Source: Clostridia bacterium (GTDB lineage Bacteria > Bacillota > Clostridia > Oscillospirales > Ruminococcaceae). From it: a stretch of 28,472 bases of DNA. Shown piece after piece: positions 1 through 6,340 of the stretch. Within the stretch, counting starts at the first letter, position 1; every line of letters starts with the position of its first letter. Both the position numbers and the translations under genes were made by a program. The notes beneath the pieces are model-generated. The model made no database searches. It had not been told where the DNA came from and was given only the letters and a program-made list of their open reading frames with translations. The stretch is taken from assembly GCA_021152595.1 (NCBI GenBank), contig JAGKVC010000016.1:1-28472 (forward strand), read 5' to 3'.

Positions 1-147
1 GAGCAGGATAAGGAGCTGATTCTGCTGCGTGCCGCGGCAGGGCTCTCGTTCCGCACAATCGGGGAAATCTTCGGGAAAAGCGAAAACTGGGCGCGCGTCA
101 GCTTTTACCGCGCCAAACAAAAGCTGAAGGAGGATGAGGACATATGA
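1..147 (+). CDS. RNA polymerase sigma factor, ECF/sigma-70 region 4 (partial, C-terminal end)
   Basis: The reading frame is open from the first base to a TGA at 145-147 and gives 48 residues (EQDKELILLRAAAGLSFRTI, then GEIFGKSENWARVSFYRAKQ, then KLKEDEDI). This fits the helix-turn-helix of sigma-70 region 4, which binds the -35 element: 'LRAAAGLSFRTIGEIFGKSENWARVSFYRAKQKL' matches the usual 'L..G.s..EIA..lg.s...V....RA...L' pattern. The gene starts upstream of the window, so region 2 cannot be seen. The stop overlaps the start of the next gene (ATGA), which encodes a zinc-finger anti-sigma protein. That is the classic translationally coupled sigma/anti-sigma pair and supports the call. Confidence 0.85.
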   Translation, partial: EQDKELILLRAAAGLSFRTIGEIFGKSENWARVSFYRAKQKLKEDEDI

Positions 148-923
148 AATGCCATGTTGCAGGCGACCTGCTGCCGCTCTATTTTGAGCATCTGCTCTCG
201 GAGGAAACCGCCGCAGAGCTCGAAGCGCATCTCGCAGAATGCCCCGCCTGCGCCGAACGCTTTGCGCGCATGCAGGAGCAAGGTCCGGAGCCGGTTGCAG
301 TCCCCGAGGATATTCAGCCGCTCAAAGCGGTCAAGAGCCGCGGCAGACGCAGCCTCCTGATTGTCGCAGCAGCGGCGCTGCTTTTTGCGTATCTGTTTCA
401 TGTGTTCTGCGGGAGGGGCTTTCTGCTCCGCTCCGATCAGATCGAAATGGAAATCAGCACCTACTGGGATATTTTTAATCCGGACGGAACCAAAACCTCA
501 GATCGCCTGAAGCGCTGCTGGACCTATGAAGAAGCACAGGCAGCGATCAAAGACGGCGCTCAGGGCACGCTCTATGAAATGGTCAGCGTCGTGCTTGACG
601 GCAAATGTATCTCGATGCGTGTCGAAAACCACGGCGCGGACATGACCGAGGATTCGGACAGGAACGCAGTCTATAAACCGCATGTGGCAGATTACTCGCT
701 GTATTCTGTTTTCATGCCGCCGCTTGATTCGACGATCAAGCATAAATCCCTGTGGTCACAAACAAGCTTGAGCGCAGCAGCCGAGGCAGGCAGTTCCATT
801 CTCATCCACTGCAAAGACGGCGATTTTGCATATGATCTGCGTTCACTTGCTGCTCTTGCGGATGCCTCTCCGGACGGCACCGCACATCTGACCGTAGGCG
901 AAAAAGTCCCTCCGGCAGAATAA
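144..923 (+). CDS. Membrane-anchored anti-sigma factor with N-terminal zinc finger (zf-HC2)
   Basis: This 259-residue protein probably holds the sigma factor encoded just upstream inactive at the membrane. The N-terminus shows a zinc-finger anti-sigma pattern: Cys3, then His29-x3-Cys33-x2-Cys36 (HLAECPAC). A basic stretch (KSRGRR, about 64-69) precedes a single hydrophobic segment (about 70-88). The remaining 170 residues would lie outside the cell and resemble no domain I recognise; this part presumably senses the signal. The start ATG overlaps the sigma-factor stop by 4 nt, implying coupled translation. The zinc ligands and topology are seen directly. The inhibitory role is inferred from the family and the gene order. 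The inducing signal is unknown. Confidence 0.85.
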   Translation: MKCHVAGDLLPLYFEHLLSEETAAELEAHLAECPACAERFARMQEQGPEPVAVPEDIQPLKAVKSRGRRSLLIVAAAALLFAYLFHVFCGRGFLLRSDQIEMEISTYWDIFNPDGTKTSDRLKRCWTYEEAQAAIKDGAQGTLYEMVSVVLDGKCISMRVENHGADMTEDSDRNAVYKPHVADYSLYSVFMPPLDSTIKHKSLWSQTSLSAAAEAGSSILIHCKDGDFAYDLRSLAALADASPDGTAHLTVGEKVPPAE

Positions 924-969
924 CATATCTGCTTTTTCATTTTGATATCGAAAGGAGTGCGTTTTCCCC

Positions 970-1869
970 ATGACTGCGACCGGTCTGAAAATCATTGCTG
1001 TGATCTGCATGACGCTCGATCATCTTTCAACTTATCTCAATGCGCCGCTCCCGCTTCGTTATATCGGAAGAATTGCAGCGGTGATCTTCTTTTTCTGCGC
1101 GGCGGAAAGTGCCGTACATACGCATGACCGCAAAAAGTATCTGCTCAGGCTTTACAAAATGTCACTTCTCATGACTGTGCTGTCTGTCATCATTCCTTTT
1201 ATTCTGGGCGGCTGGTTCACAAGCAAAAACTTTCCGCCTCCGACCAATAACATTTTTACAGAGCTCGTGCCCGGCGTCTGGATCATTGATATTCTGGAAA
1301 GCACCAAAAACGATCCTGAAAAGCGAAAAAAGCGGTTCCGCAATTTCATTCTGTATCAGCTTGCAACAATCCCGATCTGGCTTGTTTGCGAAATGACACT
1401 CGGCAATCTCCTGTTTCTGCCGGAACAGATCTATGCTTGGCCGTTTGCATCTCTGTTTCTGGGGGAAGGCAATCTCTGGCTGACTTTGCTGATCCCGCTG
1501 TTTTACTGCTGGCGCGGTTCCAAAAAGAAGCTGACGATCGGATACCTGACATTTTGCATTCTATATGCGCTGATCACAGTTCCGCAGCTTCCCTCGCGCG
1601 TCTTCTGGTTCACAAACGAACATTTTTCGCCGTTTGCAATCACCGTATCAAATATTTTTGCTGTAATGGGATTCGATGCCATGCAGCGTATTATGCCGCT
1701 TCATGAATCGCTGCTGCAATATAATTTCCAGTGCTTTATGATTCTGGCGCTGCCGCTGCTCCTGCTTTATAACGGCAAACGCGGAAAAGGATATAAACGA
1801 TTCTTCTATATTTATTATCCTGCACATGTTTATGTGCTGTATCTCATTCAGCAATTCTTTATCGTATAG
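970..1869 (+). CDS. TraX family protein (polytopic membrane protein)
   Basis: The 299-residue protein is mostly hydrophobic, with roughly eight membrane segments. It opens with 'GLKIIAVICMTLDHL', the conserved N-terminal signature of the TraX/acyltransferase-3-like family (K-x-IA-x-x-x-MxxDH). In F plasmids TraX N-acetylates pilin. Chromosomal copies in Bacillota are common and their substrates are unknown; acetylation of a surface polymer or peptide is a reasonable guess. There are no other transfer genes nearby, so a conjugation role is not supported. The start is an ATG 12 nt downstream of AAAGGAG (951-957), a slightly long spacing. It follows the anti-sigma gene by 46 nt and may share its transcript. 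It ends at a strong terminator. Confidence 0.75.
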   Translation: MTATGLKIIAVICMTLDHLSTYLNAPLPLRYIGRIAAVIFFFCAAESAVHTHDRKKYLLRLYKMSLLMTVLSVIIPFILGGWFTSKNFPPPTNNIFTELVPGVWIIDILESTKNDPEKRKKRFRNFILYQLATIPIWLVCEMTLGNLLFLPEQIYAWPFASLFLGEGNLWLTLLIPLFYCWRGSKKKLTIGYLTFCILYALITVPQLPSRVFWFTNEHFSPFAITVSNIFAVMGFDAMQRIMPLHESLLQYNFQCFMILALPLLLLYNGKRGKGYKRFFYIYYPAHVYVLYLIQQFFIV

Positions 1870-1915
1870 GCAGCATGCTTCATCTGTATCAGGCGCCGTT
1901 CTCTCAAACGAAAAA

Positions 1916-1950
1916 AGCCGCTCCGGTCAGTTCAGATCGGAGCGGCTGCT
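1916..1950. terminator. Bidirectional intrinsic terminator between convergent genes
   Basis: A 10-bp perfect stem, AGCCGCTCCG (1916-1925) paired with CGGAGCGGCT (1938-1947), has a 12-nt loop. It is flanked by A-run (1911-1916) and T-rich tracts (1950-1954), so it can end transcripts from both sides: the TraX gene (+) and the sortase operon (-). Confidence 0.85.
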
Positions 1951-1956
1951 TTTTGT

Positions 1957-2739
1957 TTACGGCTGCATGTTCTGTGTGCCGAAGAAGACACGGTCGAAGA
2001 AATCCTTGGTGGTCTCCGGACCGAGCGCCTTTTTGAACACATCGGTCGAGACACCGCCCTTTTCGATCAGGCTGTCGCTGTAATTCTGTATAAGCTGCTT
2101 TTTCAGCGCTTTTTGCGCATCGGAGAGCGGCGGCAGTGCTGCGGCAGCCTCGGCATAGCGGCGGACAGCCTCGCAGAAGAGCCTGTGAATCGCCGGATTC
2201 TGTCCGGAAGTGCCGGATTTGTAGAACTGAACCGTCAGCAGACTGTCATACCAGTGTGCTGCACCTGTCGGCTGATCGGCAAGCGCGGAAGCGGTCTCGC
2301 GGAGTCCCTGCAAGGATTCAAGCATCTGCTGATAGGCGGTGTCCTTTGTGTCCGGCACAAGATCATAGAATTCGGTATAGGTCTTGCGGCGGACGGGGAA
2401 ATACATATGATCCATTGAAAGCAGCGGCATATTCTTCTCAAACGGCGTAATCACGAACGAAGCCATCTGCATGAAGCCCATGTTCGCTGTCATGACGGAG
2501 AGATTGCCGAGCGTCTCAATGTCATACTGCCGGATCCTGAATTTCATCAGGCCGTAGATGCGGATTTCGGCATAACTGCCTGCATCGCGCGCGCTGACTT
2601 TATAATGCTTTGCGAGATTCTGCATGCTTTCTTCGATCGACTTTTTCATGGCGGTCATATTGCGGTGCCCGAGCCATGTAAGCAGACCGATCAGCAGCAG
2701 AATCAGTACGAGCAGAATCAGCGGAATGAGATAACGCAT
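1957..2739 (-). CDS. Membrane-anchored protein of uncertain family; weak resemblance to ferredoxin-dependent bilin reductases
   Basis: This 260-residue protein has one N-terminal hydrophobic anchor (about 3-23) and a soluble remainder. I cannot assign it firmly. The stretch 'FVITPFEKNMPLLSMDHMYF' (95-114), followed by a basic turn and 'YDLVPD' (125-130), recalls the beta-sheet core of HY2/PcyA bilin reductases ('..P....lPifG.Dlv....', then 'D..P'). The C-terminal end 'DFFDRVFFG' also fits that fold's final helix. This is pattern memory only, with no catalytic residue confirmed. It is the last gene of the sortase operon, 42 nt after the upstream gene. Its own site, AGAAAGGAAATCCC before ATG, supports this start. 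It could equally be a lineage-specific helper of the sortase system. Confidence 0.5.
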   Translation of the reverse strand: MRYLIPLILLVLILLLIGLLTWLGHRNMTAMKKSIEESMQNLAKHYKVSARDAGSYAEIRIYGLMKFRIRQYDIETLGNLSVMTANMGFMQMASFVITPFEKNMPLLSMDHMYFPVRRKTYTEFYDLVPDTKDTAYQQMLESLQGLRETASALADQPTGAAHWYDSLLTVQFYKSGTSGQNPAIHRLFCEAVRRYAEAAAALPPLSDAQKALKKQLIQNYSDSLIEKGGVSTDVFKKALGPETTKDFFDRVFFGTQNMQP

Positions 2740-2781
2740 TGGGATTTCCTTTCTGTATGAAAATGATGTCTCAGATTTGTG

Positions 2782-3681
2782 TCAGTGTTTCGCATTGCGG
2801 CGTACCGCCCGCTGATGTCTGCGGAAACGGATGAGCGCAAAGATGAGATACAGCACCGCAGCACCGATGATGCCGCCGATTGCAGTAACGATCAGCGCAT
2901 GCGTATTTGCATAGAGATAGCCGGTGACTGCGGCATAGGTCTGATCGGTCTTGACGGCAAAACGGTCAAACCAGCGCGTCTGCTGGAGCCATACGGACGG
3001 AATCAGAACGAGCAGCGAGGCGATCAGCGCCGCGGTCGCGCACCAGTATATGCCGTTGCCGCGTGCATGCACATTGATCAGGAAGATGATTCCGGCTGCG
3101 ATGATCACGGCTGCGATCATCGCAAGCGCTGCAGCGCCTGCCCACGGGACATAAACCTTTGCGGATTTGATCACGCCTGCATCATTGAGCGAGCCGAACC
3201 GGAATACATCGCAGGCAGTGAGGATATTCTGCTCTGCCGCATCCATTGTGGAGCGGACGGCTGTCTCGAATTTTTCATCCTGCGCGATACTGTGTTCCTT
3301 TGCGTAGGATTCAAAGAATCCGCGGATTTCAGTTTCCAGACCGGAAAAATCCGGCTGAACGCCAAGGCTTGCGGTATCACCGCGCAGATAGGCAAAGCCG
3401 TTCGTGACGGTATCGCGGATAATCGGAGCGAGCTGCTCTTCGGAGATTGCAGCTTTGTAGACATCTGCCGGAATGCCGGTCGTGCTTTCCTGCTGACGGG
3501 CGGTCGTCTCCAGTGCATTGTGAACGCGTGCCGCGAGATCCTGCGAATCAACGACCGAAAGCGCGGTATCGGTTTTGAGCGCACAGAACCGCAGAACGCC
3601 GGTCAGTGCAGCGGCAATCATCAGGAAAATGAGCAGCAGCGTGAAAATTACGCTGGCGATATAAGTTGAGGCTTTGTTCAT
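2782..3681 (-). CDS. Hypothetical four-TM membrane protein in the sortase operon
   Basis: This 299-residue protein is of unknown family. It has a first hydrophobic segment at about 8-30, a long hydrophilic region (31-178) likely outside the cell, then three close membrane segments (about 181-203, 211-232, 262-285), and a strongly basic tail (RFRRHQRAVRRNAKH). The external region is largely helical and acidic and shows no enzyme motif that I recognise. The start ATG overlaps the sortase stop (ATGA), so translation is coupled. That placement suggests it works with the sortase or its substrates, for example as a membrane scaffold. This role is inference from position only. Confidence 0.6.
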   Translation of the reverse strand: MNKASTYIASVIFTLLLIFLMIAAALTGVLRFCALKTDTALSVVDSQDLAARVHNALETTARQQESTTGIPADVYKAAISEEQLAPIIRDTVTNGFAYLRGDTASLGVQPDFSGLETEIRGFFESYAKEHSIAQDEKFETAVRSTMDAAEQNILTACDVFRFGSLNDAGVIKSAKVYVPWAGAAALAMIAAVIIAAGIIFLINVHARGNGIYWCATAALIASLLVLIPSVWLQQTRWFDRFAVKTDQTYAAVTGYLYANTHALIVTAIGGIIGAAVLYLIFALIRFRRHQRAVRRNAKH

Positions 3682-4379
3682 TCTGCGCCTCCTTCTTTGC
3701 TCTGCGAGTAGAATTTCTTTTCGACAGGCTCGCAGCGGACGCCGACGCGCTGATCCGCACTGCCCAGCACCTGCGGCTTGCAGGTATAGAGCGTCAGATA
3801 CTCGGCATCCTTCGGGACAGCGAGATAGCGCTTGTCATCCTTGCTGAATTCGATCTGCTCGGTGACCTTGTAGGTGAACTGTCCGTAATTGGTATAGAGC
3901 TTTACGGTATCCCCGACCTTGACATCCGCAAGCTCGGAGAAGAACGTATTGACATGCGCATCAATGACCGCATTGCCCGGTGTTTCACCGATGATCGCGG
4001 ACTGCGTGGACTGGCATGCGCCGCGTTCGAGCAGCTCGGGATTGACGCCGTAATAAACGCCGACATTGATGCCGACAGAGTCAATCTCAAGTTTCGCATA
4101 CTGCTCGCCGAAGGTCGGGTAGATGATCTCGCCCTCGGAATAGGTCTCATCCGGTGCGCTGCCGGTGCTGATCTCATTTTCGATGATGCGCAGACCGTCA
4201 GACTGTGCGCTGGTCTTGAGATTGTCCATGAATGCGATATTGAGATATTTTTGCAGGCGGTGCGTCGGTGCGAGATAATAGCACAGGATCAGAATACCGC
4301 CTGTCAGCAGCAGCAGCAGAAACGGCGTGATGACGTAGATCGCCGCGCCGCCGCGCTTTTTTTCAGTTTGTTCAGCCAT
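3678..4379 (-). CDS. Sortase (class D-like) transpeptidase
   Basis: This 233-residue membrane-anchored cysteine transpeptidase joins surface proteins to the cell wall or to each other. It has an N-terminal membrane segment (about 13-36) followed by the sortase beta-barrel. The catalytic triad is visible: His142 in 'NAVIDAHVN', Cys200 in 'TLYTCKP', and Arg211 in 'DQRVGVRCE'. The 'ETPGNAVIDAH' element and the length fit single-TM class D/E sortases better than class B or pilin-type class C enzymes, though the subclass is uncertain. The start lies inside the stop region of the upstream substrate gene (8-nt overlap), with GGAGG just before it. Substrate and enzyme are therefore made together. The two genes upstream encode its probable substrates. 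Confidence 0.9.
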   Translation of the reverse strand: MAEQTEKKRGGAAIYVITPFLLLLLTGGILILCYYLAPTHRLQKYLNIAFMDNLKTSAQSDGLRIIENEISTGSAPDETYSEGEIIYPTFGEQYAKLEIDSVGINVGVYYGVNPELLERGACQSTQSAIIGETPGNAVIDAHVNTFFSELADVKVGDTVKLYTNYGQFTYKVTEQIEFSKDDKRYLAVPKDAEYLTLYTCKPQVLGSADQRVGVRCEPVEKKFYSQSKEGGAE

Positions 4380-5175
4380 TTGATTGGTCCTCCTGTCTGC
4401 CTGACCGGCGGAGTATCAGACCGAAACCGCCGAGCGCAAGCAGAATCATGGCAGAGCCGCCCAGTACCGGAACAGTCGTGTTCCAGCCGGTCGGATCGAC
4501 GGACAGCCCGAGGCTTGCGGAGTCGATCAGTCTGCCGTTTTTGTCGCGCACCTGAAACCGGAGCGAATCGGCATCCTCCAGAGAGAGGTTCATGCCCATT
4601 TCCTGTCCGAGCTCGACGAGTCCGTTTGCGATATCCTGCTTCTGCGCAGGTTCAAGCTGCTTAATGAGACTGCTGCGTTCCTCCGGCGTGAGATTGACGA
4701 GAAATGCCGCACGTTCATCCTCAGGCAGACTGTCAAGATACGCGCGCTTTTCCTCAAGCGTCATTTCGGCAAAGGGCTTTTCCGGTTCAACCGAAGGGAC
4801 AAATTCCGGTGCATCCGGATTGTCAGTCTGCTCGGCAAATTTCGCTTTCAGCGCCTCCACCGGTACGCCGGTCGCTATGGAATATGCGTTCCAGATTTCG
4901 TCCTGTCCTTTTTCGCGGATGATCTGTACCCATGCATCATAGGTGTTGTAAAAGCCGTTCATTTCCATGCCGTCTTCATCGCGGTAATTGTCGGGGGAAT
5001 GCGCGTCATTGCGTGCCTGCTGAATAAATCTTGCCGGCATGCCGATTTCCGCAAGGGCGGTGTAGACATCCTCCTCGGTCGCATGTGATGCGGCGGAGGC
5101 GGGCGCTGTCAGCATGGTAACCGCTGCGCATAGACTCAGCGCTGCCGCGGCGATCAGATTGTGATGCTTTTTCAT
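4372..5175 (-). CDS. Secreted surface protein, probable sortase substrate (paralogue 2)
   Basis: This 267-residue protein has a Sec signal peptide (about 1-29, cleavage near 'APASAAS') and a C-terminal signal: 'TGWNTTVPVL' (229-238), a hydrophobic stretch (about 238-255) and a basic tail starting at RR256-257. That order (short motif, TM, positive tail) is the layout of a cell-wall sorting signal, but no LPXTG is present. The mature part has an N-terminal region ('EDVYTALAEIGMPARFIQQA', 'YNTYDAWVQI') and a second region ('EMTLEEKRAYLDSLPEDERA', 'NLTPEERSSLIKQL') that both recur in the neighbouring paralogue. Its start overlaps the paralogue's stop (ATGA). The function of the mature domain is unknown. 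Confidence 0.75.
   Translation of the reverse strand: MKKHHNLIAAAALSLCAAVTMLTAPASAASHATEEDVYTALAEIGMPARFIQQARNDAHSPDNYRDEDGMEMNGFYNTYDAWVQIIREKGQDEIWNAYSIATGVPVEALKAKFAEQTDNPDAPEFVPSVEPEKPFAEMTLEEKRAYLDSLPEDERAAFLVNLTPEERSSLIKQLEPAQKQDIANGLVELGQEMGMNLSLEDADSLRFQVRDKNGRLIDSASLGLSVDPTGWNTTVPVLGGSAMILLALGGFGLILRRSGRQEDQSNG
4468..4491 (-). other. Candidate non-canonical sorting motif TGWNTTVP (copy 2)
   Basis: These bases encode residues 229-236, T-G-W-N-T-T-V-P, directly before the C-terminal membrane segment. The same eight residues, plus the following 'VL.GSAMIL', occur at the same place in the paralogue at 5262-5285. Outside this segment and the domain cores the two proteins have diverged, so the motif looks selected. 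Recognition by the adjacent sortase is inferred. Confidence 0.55.
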
Positions 5176-6026
5176 GCGTCCTGCTCCTCTTTCCGCTGTC
5201 TGCGCGTCAGCAGGATCAGACCGCCGACTGCGCCGAGGATCATCGCAGAACCGGCGAGTACCGGAACTGTTGTATTCCAGCCGGTATCATCGACCGTGGT
5301 GCCGACACTGGAAACGTCGATCAGCGTGCCGTCGCCGTTGCGGACAGAATAATTGATGCCGCTGCCGTCGAGCTGATCGACCGAGATATGCATGCCGAAC
5401 TGTTCGCCGAGCTGAATGAATCCGCTGGCGATATTCGCCTGACTTTCGGTACTCATCTGCTTGATGACGCTGTTGCGCTCGGATGTGGAGAGCCCTGCGA
5501 TAAATCCGGCGCGTTCCGTTTCCGGCAGGCTTGCGACATAGTCCTTTTTCTCATCGAGTGTCATGTTGACAAAGGGCTTGGGGGGTTCCACGGAGACAGC
5601 AGGCTTTTCTGTTTTCACAGGCGCGGTTTCAGCCGGAGCAGCGCTGCTTTCCGATGCAGGCAGCGTTTCAGCAGGCTGCTGACTGCGCTCCGCCTCGGCA
5701 GCTTCCTTGATTGCATCGCCGGAAACGCCGAACTGCTTGCCGACCTCGTTCCGGATATCATCCTCGTAAAGCTCGACCATATCCGCCCAGACATCGTAGG
5801 TGAGATAGGTTTCGTTGATCGTCATACCTTCTTCGTCATGCTCGGTATTCTGATACTGGATTTTTGCCTCCTGCACCATGGATTCCGGCAGACCGATCCG
5901 CCGCATGGCTTCGTAGACATCTTCAACGCTTTCCGCAGATGCGGCAAACGGCATTGCAGCGCCGCAGAGCAGCACAGCAGCCGCAGCAGAAATCCCTGCG
6001 GTCAGCTTTTTTCTTGTATGCTTCAT
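5172..6026 (-). CDS. Secreted surface protein, probable sortase substrate (paralogue 1)
   Basis: This is the first gene of the operon, 284 residues from the ATG at 6026. That start is preferred because GAAAGGAGC lies 6-7 nt upstream; an in-frame ATG at 6074 has no such site and would put extra residues before the signal peptide. Layout: signal peptide (about 1-31, 'PFAASAES'), N-terminal domain with 'EDVYEAMRRIGLPESMVQEA' and 'YLTYDVWADM', a Pro/Glu/Ser/Ala-rich spacer (about 112-150) missing from the shorter paralogue, then a second domain ('NMTLDEKKDYVASLPETERA', 'STSERNSVIKQM'). TGWNTTVP is at 248-255, a TM follows (about 256-273), and the tail is basic, RRQRK. The spacer suggests it holds the head away from the wall. 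The head's function is unknown. Confidence 0.75.
   Translation of the reverse strand: MKHTRKKLTAGISAAAAVLLCGAAMPFAASAESVEDVYEAMRRIGLPESMVQEAKIQYQNTEHDEEGMTINETYLTYDVWADMVELYEDDIRNEVGKQFGVSGDAIKEAAEAERSQQPAETLPASESSAAPAETAPVKTEKPAVSVEPPKPFVNMTLDEKKDYVASLPETERAGFIAGLSTSERNSVIKQMSTESQANIASGFIQLGEQFGMHISVDQLDGSGINYSVRNGDGTLIDVSSVGTTVDDTGWNTTVPVLAGSAMILGAVGGLILLTRRQRKEEQDA
5262..5285 (-). other. Candidate non-canonical sorting motif TGWNTTVP (copy 1)
   Basis: Residues 248-255 of the operon's first product. The sequence is identical to the copy at 4468-4491 and is followed by 'VLAGSAMIL', a TM segment and a basic tail. Its conservation across diverged paralogues next to a sortase gene is the basis for the call. 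No cleavage site can be proven from sequence. Confidence 0.55.
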
Positions 6027-6089
6027 ATTTGCTCCTTTCGGTACAAAGGGCATCGGGTTTTGCAGACTGTACAAAACAATCCAGAATAT

Positions 6090-6118
6090 ATTATACCATA
6101 TTCCGCCCCGAATTGCAA
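6090..6118 (-). promoter_or_regulatory. Sigma-A-type promoter of the sortase operon
   Basis: Read on the minus strand, TTGCAA (6113-6118), a 17-bp spacer, then TATAAT (6090-6095) preceded by TG (extended -10). Transcription should start near 6083, about 57 nt before the ATG at 6026. This is close to consensus, implying steady expression. Confidence 0.8.
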
Positions 6119-6159
6119 CTCTCGCCGCGATTTTTCAGAAAACACACACATTTCTTATA

Positions 6160-6252
6160 AGGGAGGAAGGAGAAGGGAGGAGGGAGAAAGGTATCATGCG
6201 CATGTTTTTGAAACAGCGAATGTGATTGATACTTCATCCCTCCTCCCTCCTG
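6160..6252. repeat. Purine-rich GGA tract forming a large inverted repeat
   Basis: A G/A-rich run (about 6160-6189) is matched by a C/T-rich run (about 6233-6250). The core arms GGGAGGAGGGA (6175-6185) and TCCCTCCTCCC (6237-6247) are perfectly complementary. Inside them lies a second pair, GTATCA (6191-6196) with TGATAC (6227-6232). The centre is about 30 nt. It lies between the divergent promoters of the sortase operon and parE. It could be a small mobile inverted-repeat element, a hairpin in an RNA, or a DNA-structure element. There is no poly-T, so it is not a standard terminator. Confidence 0.6.
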
Positions 6253-6273
6253 CATCTTCCATATTCTGACGAC

Positions 6274-6302
6274 TTGCTTTTTTTGAAAAAGTGTGCTATA
6301 CT
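6274..6302 (+). promoter_or_regulatory. Promoter of parE
   Basis: TTGCTT (6274-6279), 17-bp spacer, TATACT (6297-6302) with TG two bases before it (extended -10). The expected start is near 6309, about 30 nt before the chosen parE ATG at 6341. Confidence 0.7.
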
Positions 6303-6340
6303 ATTTAAGTATGACTATTTTCAGGAAAGGAACATCTTTC

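Noticed and set aside
970..1869. Conjugative element, suggested by the TraX homologue
   Set aside because: No relaxase, coupling protein or type IV secretion gene is nearby; chromosomal TraX homologues are common in Bacillota.
2779..4664. Plus-strand frames opposite the sortase-operon genes
   Set aside because: The minus-strand sequences have signal peptides, membrane segments, the sortase triad and overlapping starts; the plus-strand products have none.
6160..6252. CRISPR array or intrinsic terminator in the GGA-rich repeat
   Set aside because: There are no regularly spaced identical repeats and no cas genes, and the stem is not followed by a T-run on either strand.
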